Assembly (NCBI GenBank): GCA_944470555.2
Contig: OX104134.1
Location: forward strand, 102,170,701-102,234,700
From: Heterobilharzia americana
Lineage: Eukaryota; Platyhelminthes; Trematoda; Strigeidida; Schistosomatidae
Direction of reading: 5' to 3'
Length of the DNA: 64,000 nucleotides
Under the pieces are notes generated by a model. The model did not search any database and was not told the DNA's origin. It was given only the letters and a program-made list of their open reading frames with translations. Below are positions 23,625 through 35,880 of the stretch, in pieces (position 1 is the first letter of the stretch; each line of letters opens with the position of its first letter). The position numbers were made by a program, and so were the translations under genes.

Positions 23625-26470
23625 CGTTTAGATCAGGTCAAAATGAACCTCCTTAAAATCTAATCCACCTTCCCCTAGCTTGGTACTTCGAAGCAGACGA
23701 TGACTCCACATGCACAACACAAGTTCAAGCCACCACACACAACGCAGCTTCACAACCTCCTCAACCGAATCCCCAACTATATCATGCTCAGTACCCTTCC
23801 CCCAACCTCAAAATTGCTCACACAGAAATTCAACCAAACGACCAGCAATGCAACCACGATATCTATGATCAACACCTGCAACCACCCCCCTCCCCCCTCG
23901 CCCCTACCATGTCGTCTACCTTCAACCCCCATGTCTTACAACAAGGCAGAACGCACTGAAGCACAGTATACTCATCCTTTGATAGATGCTCGGAAAACTC
24001 GCCAGTCAGTGCCAGTGTCACTCACAGGTGACGCAAGTTGACAAATGTCAAACGGGCATTCTCTGTCCGAACTGGAATTTTGTCAGGAACCAGACCGTTC
24101 GGGTTTATGCAACTTCCAAAGGAAGTCAAGTGGTCAACACATCTCACCACTTCACCTCACTTCACTCCCTATCATTCAACTTGAAGTGCTTGCAGCACAC
24201 CAGTCAGCACTGGAGCATCATCTTACATCTTACATTTGACAGGTACAGGTGCCAGCGAGATGCACACCAAGCATACTGAGATTCCTGATTAACGCCTCCA
24301 GAAGACCCTGCATTGCATCAGCATCTACATCCAGCAGGATAATATATCGTCTACATACTCCAAGTCAGCCAGATGACCTCCAGTGACTATGTCAATCCCT
24401 GTGAAGTCACACGTACTACCTAGTGTTATGTCCATTTGTACGTGTCTATAAGGCAGTTGAAATGGAACAGTGACAGTGGGGGCATTGCTGGTGGACACCA
24501 TTAGTTGTCATCAATTCACATGACAACTCTCCATGAGTCCTTACACGGCTGCGTGAGTTTGAGTAGAGAGCTTTGATCAGTGTTGTGTGCTTGCACAGTA
24601 CTCCCCTCACAGTCAAACACTGTCACAATACCCCACGGTCAACAGAGTCAAGCGTCACCTTCAGATCAACAAATATGACAAGTGTCGACCACTGGTCGGT
24701 TAGTACACCTGTGTTCCAGAACCTGTTGAAGGGCGAAGATATGATCAGACATCAGACTTAATATCACGCCACACTAGGTCTCCACAGGATGAGCATTGCT
24801 ATCATGTTCAGATAGTCGATTAGCTAATTCTTTCCTAAATGGGCATTCGGAGTCCTCGTCTTCCAATCGACGACAGAAAGACTTTTCTGTCGTCTGCTTC
24901 CTGTGGCTAGTTAGGTGCAGAAATACAAGAGCCGACACCAGCACGTGATTAGAGTCCAGACTGCTACTTCAGTAAGATCGGTAATCCTCCACAAGACCTT
25001 CTCCAACGGTGGCTGACTCAGAGCGATACGACCTATCTGCGTCCATCGTCAGTTTGATGTCGGCAGACGCCATGTGAGACAATGCCTTTCTTTTTGCCTG
25101 CTGTTGGTGGTCGCGAGACAACGGTGACTGTATGAACAAAACTGCAACAGCCGATCACCGTTGTCAGTTCCTTGGCATGGGATTCCGTAAATACCTCCAA
25201 GATGCCTTTCCGATTGCTTCAGACTCCCCTACTTCAGTGTTAACCGCACCTCCCACTATGACTGCATCTGAACATTTTGTTTGTGTAGCAAAATTAACAG
25301 CTTCTCACAGAATTTATCCTCTGTATCATCCGAACTACAGTCGGTGGGTGCGCAGGCGGAGATTACGAATAGGCATCGCATAGTCTCGCGTCCCTTCTTA
25401 GATCTTACAGGTCCATTCGGTCGAACAGAACAGCATACAGACAGCTGTTTATTGGTATCCAGTCGAGAAACATACTTTCTGCTCTACAACTCAATGCTAT
25501 ACCTACACGAGTCCACGACAGATAGCCATTGGCTCTCAGGATACTCGTATGGTGAATTTCTAAGATTCACTACTATAGCCAAATAAGGTCAATTTAATAG
25601 CCACACTCGTTTCCCATATATGTATCTCAGAGACACAGGAAATATCCATGACTCAAGATTCCAGAGTTCTGATCACCAATCCTTGCTGTCCGATTCGGCA
25701 TAGAGTTGGCACGTTGAAAGCTGCTACATGGAATCGATAGCTGGATCTTTGGAGACTAGGGATGAGGATTCGATGGTTTTGATCGTTCGCAACGGTTGCA
25801 GAATGAGGTTGGGGAAGGTGCAACGGGTTAAAAATTGGCATGAGGAGGTGAAGGCAAATGAGGAAAGAGTTGAGGAGGATCGATTATGTTTTATTGGGTC
25901 TTATGTAGTACTGGAAGCGTGAGGGCAGTTTACATTTCCCAGCTGTCCACAATGTCGAAAGCTATTTCTTCTTATGGTATCTGAAAGAGAAAACCAGTTG
26001 TGTGACTGTAGAGCCAATAGGACATCTGTATGAGGCCTGTCACTCGCAGCCTTTTACGCGATGTTGTTTTAAAGTTTGGTTGCTCAAATGCCGGCTAGAA
26101 CGAAACAATGTCGCCGGTACCGAGAGACTGCGGGGCAGGTGGAGTGTTATTTTTGAGGTACACCTTTTCTAACTCCATCTTTCTTCAGCGACGACATATT
26201 CAGCGTTGCATTGCTGTTCATCCAAGGGAACCCCCCACTGCTGTCACACCCCATCTAGCTGGCAGCAGTACCACTTCGCTGTCAGACCCCCATTATAATG
26301 TAGTAATTTACACTGCAGTGTTAACTGCTTTTGTCAAACCTTTATCCAATAGGCCTTTCTGTTATGGTGGGACTTCCAGGGAACAAGCGTTGTAGCTAGT
26401 GTAGCTCGTTGGGTCATTGTGATACGCAAGCCGGACCACCACGTCAAAGTAGCAGTTAGTCATGGAGATA
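23625..26470 (-). pseudogene. Dead RTE-clade copy B, internally deleted
   Basis: Minus-sense RTE derivative. 5'-UTR-like sequence (26,470-25,940) is followed by endonuclease remnants (25,930-24,830). A deletion then joins the linker directly to mid-RT near 24,745. RT palm remnants and part of the C-terminal domain follow, down to about 23,625. Relative to the near-intact copy about 0.8 kb is missing between the linker and the region that reads QIFTLRQVL. Positions 23,697-25,938 equal 51,457-53,698 (copy D) with a constant offset of 27,760. I noticed only two substitutions (24,560 and 24,707). Outside that tract the two copies are still homologous but clearly diverged. Confidence 0.8.
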
Positions 26471-26954
26471 AACTGGTTTTTGACACTTGATTACTGTCAT
26501 GGTCTATGAAACATCCCTAAAGGAAATGAATGAAAATTGACTACAAGAATTTCATGATGCATAGCAGATTTAAGTTATGGAGGAAGAACAGAAACTCCAT
26601 ACTAACCTTGTCAATAGACTGACGACCACGCATCGCTTTATCTGACAGTAAAATCAATATAAGCATTCAAATATAGTTGGCAACTTTATTGCATACATAA
26701 ATCTTGTCTATGCATGCAAGAAGCAGAGAAAGAAAATAGCTAAAAAGTATGAAAAATCCATATTGAAACACAATACTTCATCGTTCAGTTTCTCAATAAT
26801 GCGGTCGTTTGAAAACGTCATATACTCGCAGTAATATGAGAACTTAAAACGCAAGTCTGTGAAAAATGCTTGCATGAATACTCATACAATCTAGAGAATG
26901 CTGTCATTAGGACTAAAAATGATGATGGAAACACAAAACCACCCTTATATATAT
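26471..26954. other. No recognisable gene or repeat
   Basis: About 480 bp of AT-rich DNA between the RTE 5' end and the TAA-tailed element remnant. Confidence 0.35.
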
Positions 26955-29900
26955 ATTCCGCTTGGATTCCTAGTGGAACTTAGGGCTTCAGTAGCACGCC
27001 TACATTGTACTCTGTTCTCTACAGTCTTTTCAACATCGCACCATGACTGCCACAAGCTTTCATTCTTCCTCACATGATCTCCTCTGTGTCACCCTCGCTC
27101 TGGACGCCCAACGAGTCGTTTCCGATTTGGATTCCACTCGAGGGCCTGCACTGGCCCGGCACGTGATGTTCCCAGTCGGCATTCTCTGTATATGTCCAAT
27201 CCATCTCCACGGACACATGGAAGCTGATAGAGGAGTGAGTGAGAGGAAGATGATGAAGCAGAAGGTGAACCAGTGCAAGGATGAACAACGAAAAGAGGAA
27301 CTGAATACAAACTATAAAACACTACACTGCACAAAGAAGTGAAGAAGAGTGAGCAGAAAGATGAAAGACACTTCTACCAAACACTGGCAAGTGAAGCAGA
27401 ACAGGCTGCAGGTAGGAGAGACAGAGACCTGACAACATTATATCAAATAACCAGGTAACTTGCTATCTGGGAGTGAAGAGATCAGCACAAATGAAACCAA
27501 TGAGGGATAGTGAAGGAAAGGTAGTTACCACCAAAGAGGAGAAACAAAGGAAACCATAGGGTGATCACTTCATAAAACTCTTGAATCGACCACCACCACC
27601 ACCACCACCTGCAAATCGTCGAAAAATACCACCTGCAGCCCAGCCACAGAACTATCATTGAACACAAGACCTCCGAAAAAAGCAGATGTCCTGAGCGTCA
27701 CAAAGTTCCTGAAACCCAGGAAAGCAGCAGGACCAGATGGAATTCCTCCAGAAGCAAGCACTGAGAACAGACGCAGAGAAAACAGCGGATATGCTCACAC
27801 CACTACTGCAGAGGGTTTGGAAGGAAAGATACCTGTCGATTGATTGGAAGAAGGGCCACTTCTTGTCAAACTTCCAAAGAAGAGCGACCTAAGTCCAACC
27901 CAAACAAATTATTAAGCCACATCATCCTGCAGAGACTAAACAATTCTCTGGATTGAAAATCACGATCGGAATAGGCTGGCTGGCTGGCTGGCTAGATTCA
28001 GGAAGAACAAATCATGTGAGGATCAAATTGCAACGCTACGCTACGCTGCGCATCATCATAGAACAGAGCATAGAATGACAGTCAACTCAACTTCATCAAC
28101 TTTGAAAAGGCCTTCGATAGCGTCGACCAAGAAGTTATTTGGCAGCTGCTTCAACCCAACGGTTTTAGTGCCACAAACCTTTATCAACCTCATTCAACAG
28201 CAGCTATGTTATATGATATTACATGCCAAGTGATTCCCAACAGAAAGTTCAGTGATGCCGTTGAAGTGAAGACAGGGGACAGGTGTAGGACAAGGTTGCC
28301 GCCTACTATCGCCGATCATCTTCCTGATTGTGGTCGACTCAACTCGACTGGATCATGCAACAGACAACCGTAGGGAGCTAGAAGATGGGTATAGGCTGGC
28401 TGGAGCGATGAAACGACCCCAGGAGAAGATTTGGATTTCACCGCCGATGATGATTTATGTCTGATGTCTTGTTGCACAAACTCGAAGATCTACAGGCCAT
28501 AACTAACAAGTTGGCAGAAGAGGTGAGGCGAGATGAGGGAGAGAAGGAAGACCGGACTTCTTTCAGGTGAATCTAGAGAAGACAGAGGTGATGAAGATAC
28601 CCAACCAATAACAACAACAAGCATCGATCACCATCTGATCGATCTTCACTATCGAGTGACTGTAGTCTGCAGCTCTTGATGAAGCATGTTTGCAGTTTGT
28701 TGGAAATGCTCTGTGTAACGCGCCAAGTTTCTGAGCCATACAGAAGCACTGACTTACTTGACTGACATCGGTGTTGAAAATCCGGATATTGTTAACGATT
28801 TGTGCTGGCTTTGACGTCCTCATCTGTGCCTGTGCGGTTGCCTGTAGTTGAAACGATGTTGCCCAGTCGGGTAGGTGAGACAGACTAATTCCTTTAGGTT
28901 TCTCACGTTCATGGTGATCGATGCTTGTTGTTGTAGTTTCGTCCCTCAGTTCAGTTTCTGTTCTCTGTGTTCAACTTGAACTGTGGTCTATCACCAGCTT
29001 CTTCATCGAAGTCTTCCAACTTGATTCTGAAAGTAGGTTCCTTGCACCAGATAGTGATGTGAGTGGTGTGAACCTACATCTGCTCCCCTTCTTAATCTCA
29101 TCTTGTTTCCAGTAGGCTGTCTGGGTCTCCACCTTCTTCACATTGAAATGAAGTCGATCTCGCTGCCTTGTGAATATCCTTGTGTTTGTACACACTGCCT
29201 GACTCCAATCACCAAATCGTTGAATGCGCAGGAGTCTGCAAACAGTTCTCCACTCGCATTCTTCATTTCACCGAGTGCTTCTCGACCCATGATCAATTCT
29301 CTTCCTGTGTTGTCCGCTCACAGTTTCGCTTGCATTCATGGCACCCCACCCACCCATTATAGTCTTGATGTTGCCATCTCCATTGCTAACTGAGGTTGGG
29401 TCTTGTCTAGTGTTGATTGCAGTTGTCTGTATAATTCCTCCTTCTTCTATTGATCCGCATTATTTGTAGCTGCGTAGTGTAGTACAGCACTGTACAATTG
29501 TGACTTTCTTTCCTTTTGAGTTGAATCCATGTTGCTGTCATGGTTTTGATCCTGCAGGAGGAGATTGGTTCCCACTGCATGAGAGAGAGAAAGAGAGAGG
29601 CTTCGGTGCTGTTGGGGACATCGTGATAGCCACTCGAAAACACAGTGTGCTAGTGATATTCGTCTGTGTGACAATATCAGAGTAGATTATTGACTCTACA
29701 GTTGACAGTTTGGAGAGTTCACTTCCATTTCATCTGCCTTCGCAGATTCCTAGCACTCCTGTTCTGTGCCACACCTTCCCAATTCTTTTGCAATCTAAGC
29801 AGTCCTGTTCGACTCATACACGGTGTGAACATTCCACCTTCCCATGCTTACTTTCGCTTTCATCGAGAGAAGAGAAGACATATCGGCCGGTTGGCTTCCC

Positions 29901-30110
29901 GAAGGCTTTCACCAATCGGCATCATTTCGTCTGCCTGATCCCAGCGAGGAATAAGTTTGTTTTTATTTTAAATATTTTCTTTGTACTTTGAAGTTTCTTT
30001 AGTGACTGGATTGGTTTCATGGGGTAGGGTTTCTAGCCCTATGCGCAGGCTTCCTAAATCTCCGGGCTTAGGACCGGCTAGTAAATAGTTAACTAGGTAC
30101 AGAAATAAAT
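26955..30110. pseudogene. Scrambled TAA-family non-LTR element (minus-plus-minus mosaic)
   Basis: All parts derive from the family represented in full at 47-50 kb, but orientation alternates. 26,955-27,205 is its minus-sense 3' end (RWIGH...ITCRA, VTQRRSCEEE). 27,206-28,635 is plus-sense linker and RT, including KFLKPRKAAGPDGIPPEA and a DFEKAFDSVDQEV-like palm. 28,640-28,935 is minus-sense C-terminal domain. 28,936-30,110 is minus-sense linker, endonuclease and 5' UTR. A 22-bp inverted repeat (about 28,611-28,634 versus 28,908-28,931, both encoding QQQASIT) flanks the inverted 270-bp segment. Frames are broken throughout. Confidence 0.7.
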
Positions 30111-30129
30111 GAAACTGTACTAGTAACCT

Positions 30130-30290
30130 AACGAAGTTCATACACCTACTCCAGCAAGAGCGATAATCCTCAACAGAAACTCTTCAAAGACGCTGGATTA
30201 TAGCATTATCTGTAAGCATCCACCGCTAGATTCATGTCTGCAGAAGCTGTCAGGCACAGAGTCCCACATAACTTTCAAAGTAACGGCAGT
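30130..30290 (-). pseudogene. Short RTE endonuclease fragment
   Basis: The minus strand resembles the endonuclease region of copy B around 24,960-25,080 (ATAATCCTCAACAGAAACTC versus GTAATCCTCCACAAGACC). It lies just outside the palindrome and may be the leftover of the RTE copy cut by the outer breakpoint. Confidence 0.35.
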
Positions 30291-30441
30291 TAGAAAACCT
30301 AGACCAGAAAAAAGCGCACTCATATTTTTAAAACATCCAGAAAATTGCAAAAGGGATTCAAGGTACAACATAAAACTTAAAAGTTACCCGTTTTCAAACT
30401 TCTAATCTATAGACTCCATAGAACCAGATAACTCAAGATAA

Positions 30442-31100
30442 AACATACATCAATAGCAAGGCTTTCTAGATCCCTAGCCGAACCTGCCTGTTGTCCGATC
30501 TGCATCAACGTGCGAACGTTGAAGGTGGCGAGCATGAACGGTATGCATGGTTTCGGAATAGCTGTGTCAGATGTCGCACTGGGGGACAGCTTTATAAGGG
30601 CACTTGTTCAGCGACTCAAAACAGTACAGACAGACCAGAAATCTGGCGACGGAGAGCAGATAAGTGAAGATAAAGATCAGCAAAAATGATAATAATGAAC
30701 AAATGCAGTTCATATGTAAAAATAACAAAAATAATATGATAGCTATAAATTGAGTAATCAGTTAAAATGTTCGTGGTGCGGAGTGCCTGAGTATTCGCAA
30801 AAAAGCTGGCTGGTTGCTTCGAAATCTTCATTTTATACTGTAAATTCATATCTTACGTGAGGGATCGGATACTGCCCGGGCACCCAAACCAAAGCAGGTG
30901 GTTTTCTTAACCACTCTCTGAGCCTTTGACTTAGTGTCAAATCCACAAGGCAGTAGCGCAACATCAGGGGCTGCATTCCCATGGTTGTCGGTGACCAGAA
31001 TGGGTTCATACGACATTCGTTCCATCTAGAACCTGAAGCCCATGTGCACCATTAGTTTTGAATCAAGGTTTTCCGACTCCCCTAGGTGGACCTTCAGTAT
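30442..31100 (-). pseudogene. 5' part of an RTE element cut by the outer palindrome breakpoint
   Basis: The minus strand carries RTE 5'-UTR-like DNA (31,100-30,535) and then the start of the endonuclease (FNVRTLMQIGQQAGSAR). It stops at 30,442 after LAIDVC. The mirror copy at 60.5-61.2 kb continues into the rest of the element. Confidence 0.65.
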
Positions 31101-33779
31101 CCACTAATCCAGCGCTAGACATTGGCTTGCACCCTTTCCCATCTGTGGAAACACCCCTGCCACATGAAGGCAGAGAATAGGATTTCTCTGGCAGAGGATA
31201 TTAACACACCAGAGCATTTAGGAGTATGGAAAATAAGTCAATCAATGAAGTTGCGAACATTAACCTATCAATATTGCCTGAACTTATCGTGTATACCAAA
31301 TCACCATCTGCCTTAAAGCTCAATTTTAACTGGATTAGGATTGTGTTGGAGAAAGCTAGCATGTAACACAAGCTCATGAATTCTGACTGGCTTGGGCCGT
31401 GTAAGAAGTTTAGGCTTCGGTGGGGTTTTCGGAACCATAGCAATCTAGGTGTTAAAGAATTAGTGATATGGCTCAGAACTGGCGGTAACCTCACAAATGT
31501 TTCCCCTTTGTATCGTTTTAAGGATATTATGGACATTTTTTGTAACCTCATAGTTTTTGTTTACTTTGTCATTGCATTTCTACTCACTTCCTCCATATAA
31601 TATGTAGGATCACAACTTAAACTGCTATACTACACTATCTAATATCTGGTTAGTTGTTAGTTGAATTCTTTCTTCGAACTAATAATTTTAGGTGTTTCTT
31701 CGTGTCTTATTTGTTTGACTGTCAGTGGTCTTAAACAGTATGTGAACTAGAGTCTCGAACTGTACTCTGGAAGTTCACATATTTCTAAGAGGATTGAATT
31801 AGCTGTCACTAACTTCACAGGTCTGTATCATGTTTTGATCTTCCAACCTACTTCTGCAGTCAGAATATGATATCGAAGTAGGTGGTGCTTTTGCTTATAT
31901 AACATTTTCTGAGTAGTTAGGTCGATACAGGTTCATAAACTAATGGGCTGACTCACCTTTATTGTTGAACAGTACGTTCTAAATCAACGCTGCTAAATCG
32001 TTAGTTCAATCATAAGAGTTGCTTCACATATACCGGTGATCGAATACCCTAATTCTTGCACTTACTGAAGTCAATCATGTCTTAAATTTGCATACTTTTT
32101 CCTTTTCTGAACACCTATTAATTACAAGCACTACAAGTGTATACTAACAAACTTTCATAAAGCGATCTGTATGCATTCTTCATTGACCATACTTTCAAAT
32201 AAAAGTGACCAGTTTTCAAACTTCTCATCTACGGTCTTAGCTGATGATTTTTGTAAAGATTGTAATCTCACTGGTGTTAATTTGTCACTTATTCGATATT
32301 CATTGAATCACATAGCCGTCTTTTTGTGCTCCATAGAACCAGATTTACATAATAACGATATGTGAGTGTTACTCAGCAGCCTTGCACAGATGTATGCATT
32401 AGGCTGAATCACACTTTTCATATCAGGGTAATGAGAATTCTTTAGGTGTAACCACATTCAAACCCGTCAACAGTGGAATTAGAAACCTATTTCAACTAAG
32501 CGGAACATGTCGATTCGTATAGAAAGGGTTACTACAAGGTATGAATTTCAACTATGTTACGAAAGTTACGTATGTAAGAATTGTGTGTGTAGCCTAACGA
32601 AACTTATGTGAAATTTATTTATTTTATTTTACTATATTATCATATTTGTCCAACTATGAAGCAATTGAACTGTGAGGTTTTTGAGGCAATGATTCCCTGT
32701 TAAATCTTGTAGGCTACACAATAATCTAATGATTTGTCGTATCGCAGCAAAAGACATGACTAAGCTCTAGTTTTGAAGATTACCCTTAAACTGCCTTTAT
32801 TGTTATTGTTATCATTATTATTACTTAGGTCATTATTGTTATTATTATTATTTAGGTCACAATTTTCATTATCTTTCGAAAATCTCAGTGACTAGATCAT
32901 ATATGGTCTTTTAAACCCGAAAATTGTCGATATTTAGCTAGTACACGTGCTTGGGATGGCTTGGTCTTGATTTCTGTTTAGCGAAGAAAGTGCATTGATA
33001 GGCCTCTAAACGACAAATGAGTTGAACTTTTGTCTGACAAGGGTTCCAGAGTCGCAATAATAAGTAATAAATCGAATGTGTTACTTGATAATTTTTCATA
33101 ATTCGAAACAACTGACTACAAGAACTGCATAACGGAAGTAAACAAATAAGAGATTGGATAATGACTTAAGGAACTGTCCAATCAAGGACGGTGTACTACA
33201 AGCAGTAACACTAAAATTATTATCATCACTGTAATTGTCAGTATTTTTAAGAGTTATCTCATTGACATTTTATTTCAAGTTGGTCAAGAAACCGAATTAT
33301 TAAAAAAAATGAGTATTTTCTACTACGTGTATTTCTAGAGGTGCCAATGTAGAAAATGTGTTCATCGAAACTGCTCGAAAAATATTCCAAAATGTTCAAG
33401 ATGGAAGGTAAAAGATTGATTTTTATAATATTTTTCTTACACTTTTTCGTTATGCTTTAATATATTGTAGACTATAGTTTCAGACAAAGCTGTATGCTTC
33501 TACTGAATGAAGTATTTTACTAGACTGGTTGATATTCCGGTTTGATGAAAATGGTTTATTTCCTATGAACTCAGTGTTATGATATAGTAAGAAATCACTT
33601 TATCGCAGGTAAACAAAAAGCGAAGTTAGATGAGGTCAGAACGACAGTTTTGTTCTATTAGCACGATATGGTAGTAAATACATCTGTTAAATTGTGAATT
33701 TCTCATCATTCACGGTCGTTAGAAATCAAACAATGTAGACTTCTATATCATACATTCCGTAGTGATTAGTAGTGAAATT
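31101..33779. other. Arm-internal DNA without recognised gene
   Basis: The sequence is duplicated almost perfectly in the other arm (57,850-60,535). A 116-residue minus-strand frame at 31,201-31,551 is present in both arms with no difference. I recognise no domain in it, and identity is as high in surrounding noncoding DNA, so it is no evidence of selection. The GCTCAGAACTGG stretch near 31,470 loosely resembles an RTE 3' end. Confidence 0.35.
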
Positions 33780-33925
33780 CAAGACCTACCTTCTACCTTA
33801 TTTTCGGACTCACCAGCTAAATGTATCTTATCTGCATCTCAGAGAGTGCTGGTGTGCTCACTTGGACTTGCACTCATAACCGTCTGTTTCTAACACCACA
33901 GTGTCATCCATTGGGCCATGGAGTC
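33780..33925 (-). mobile_element. Degraded Sm-alpha-like SINE in left arm
   Basis: The minus strand has TACATTTAGCTGGTGAGTCCG, where CTGGTGA replaces CTGANGA, plus a worn tRNA-like half around 33,870-33,915. It is mirrored at 57,709-57,854. Confidence 0.4.
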
Positions 33926-35052
33926 GTGATAATCATATCTTCAATAATAGCAATAATAATAATGGCTTCATTCTGAAAGATATTTTTCCTAATACTGTAC
34001 AGAATTTTCAATGTCTTATAGCATCAATTGGACAGAAGCAGTGTGTGTGTTCACGTAATAATAAAATAAGTAGAAATTATGTGTGAAAAATAAGATTTAC
34101 TCCATCTATAACTTTTTTGAAAATGCAGATTTTACAAGTATTTGTCGTTGGAATTTTCGATTTTTTCTGTCGTGATACACAGATTTGAATTGATCATTTC
34201 TTGGCACATATAACGTATATCTGGTAAAGGGCAATGTCGAAGTATCCATAATGGTAAAAAACTGAAATGCAGCTCACCCTTGTTTAAGTGATTATATACT
34301 AGGGTATTAGTCACACTTATTATGCAAGAGCTTATACTACACGGTTACCCAGGTAGGTCGAAGTAGATGACATGAAGTTTAACCCTAGCACCTATAGCTT
34401 TAAAGTCTAGTGCTAGTCTAATCCCAGTGAACCACGTCTCCATACAAGGAATTCATGTGCTAATAGAAACAGGGAAAATAAAACACTGCAATAATGTACA
34501 TGTACGTCTACACCATTCTCATTCCTTTTGTATTCATTTCCTTTTTGTGCTCCAAATTGTGACAACTTGGACTGATATAATTCTGTGCGAAGTTGTGCTT
34601 TCATCAATCTTATTGTCTAGTATTTGGTAAATTTAGATCAATATCAATGCTAACTTCAGCACTGTATAGCTTTTTTTGAAACTTGTGAGCTTTTAGTCAC
34701 TTAGGGAAATGTATTTATACGGATACTTCTTTGTGATTAGCGTACTGGGTAGTTATGTTTTTGTGAAGTTTCACTATACTACAATTATCTTTTGTCAGAA
34801 CTAGCTTTGAATACTGTGATTAGCAGTAAGTATGAGCCTTTTTAGCTCTAATTAATTTTCACTGTAATACTTCTAGCAAAAACACTACAAAACAAAGATT
34901 TATTATGAAGAAAGCACTGAAAGTCAATAAATACAATCTATATTATGACGTGCATGTTGTTTATTTCCAATTGTCAGTCATAAACAACGTGGGAATTGGC
35001 AAAATCGCACACGATTCCAGGTTGCCTCATTTCTCCGCAAGTAATAGAGATC
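33926..35052. other. Arm-internal DNA without recognised gene
   Basis: Short frames only, mirrored at about 56,582-57,708. One homopolymer difference between arms was noticed near 34,880 (five versus six A). Confidence 0.35.
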
Positions 35053-35065
35053 ACCAAAAGGAAGT
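35053..35065. repeat. Target-site duplication of the RTE, 3' side
   Basis: ACCAAAAGGAAGT is repeated exactly at 39,013-39,025. The right arm has this 13-mer once, at the uninterrupted site near 56,570-56,582. Confidence 0.95.
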
Positions 35066-35090
35066 CATCATCATCATCATCATTATCAAC
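35066..35090 (-). repeat. (GAT)n tail of the RTE
   Basis: Short GAT repeats on the minus strand form the 3' terminus immediately beside the target-site duplication, as expected for the RTE clade. Confidence 0.85.
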
Positions 35091-35264
35091 ATAGGACCAG
35101 GCATTACTGCGTAACGGTCCGAGTTGCCACACCTCATATCAGCACATCAAGTAAAAAGGTAGTGAGGTGAAGGATGAAGATAAGTGAATGCAGTCAAAAG
35201 AAATATAAAGTATGAGAAGAAAGGAAAGAGGAGTGACAAAATAGTGAGATTCGGTATAGCGTTG

Positions 35265-35880
35265 TTAAGATGAGGATAATGTGTGTATACATCTGCGCCA
35301 CTGACTTCGGTTCTGAGCCATATCACCTAGGGTCTCCAACCACTGGTTCCTCTTGTCCCGTGGACCCCAACCACCTAGTCTGCATCGTCCTACATGGCTT
35401 AAACCAACAGTCAGAGACTTCATACATTGGTGCCATGTTTTAGTCTGGCCACCTCGGGCCTTTTTCCAGCCTGAACCCACCTCAGCCAACATTGTGTGAC
35501 GAGGCAATCGGTGACTAGGCATACGTAGTACGTGTCCCAACCATCTCAGTCGATGAAGGTTCACAACCTCGTCGACTGACTTACCTCTTCTCCCTAAAAC
35601 TCTACACCTAACTTCTGCATTACTCACATGGTGACACCACGGAATACGTCCTATACTACGAAGGCAACGGTGGTCAAACACCTGAAGCCTTTTTGTGTCT
35701 TCCACTTTCAATGGCCATGTTTCACAGCCATACAGTAGAACAGAGCGGACTGCTGTGCAGTACACGCGACCCTTAATAGACAAACGAATATCACGGCGGC
35801 GCCATAGGTGGCGCAAATTGGCAAAAGCCAATCGAGCCTTTTGTATCCGTGCAGAAATCTCATCGGCAACTAACCCACCG
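35265..35880 (-). pseudogene. RTE polyprotein C-terminal segment
   Basis: The frame continues the RT protein after a one-base shift near 35,879. It encodes ARLAFANLRHLWRRRDIRLS, VRSVLLYGCETWPL, HHVSNAEVRCRVLG, LHRLRWLGHVLRM and GDMAQNRSQWRRC, the conserved C-terminal region of RTE proteins. Its function is not established; the downstream C-terminal region may bind template RNA. It ends at 35,265, followed by a short 3' UTR. The shift sits in a short T run (GGTTAG where homologues read GGTTTAG). Confidence 0.85.

Noticed and set aside
27582..27610. (CAC)n run as a regulatory repeat
   Set aside because: It lies in the linker of a dead element, where the full-length copy has a shorter Pro/CCA run, and is an ordinary microsatellite.
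31201..31551. 116-residue frame identical in both palindrome arms, as a possible duplicated gene
   Set aside because: Surrounding noncoding DNA is equally identical, so identity is no evidence of coding.
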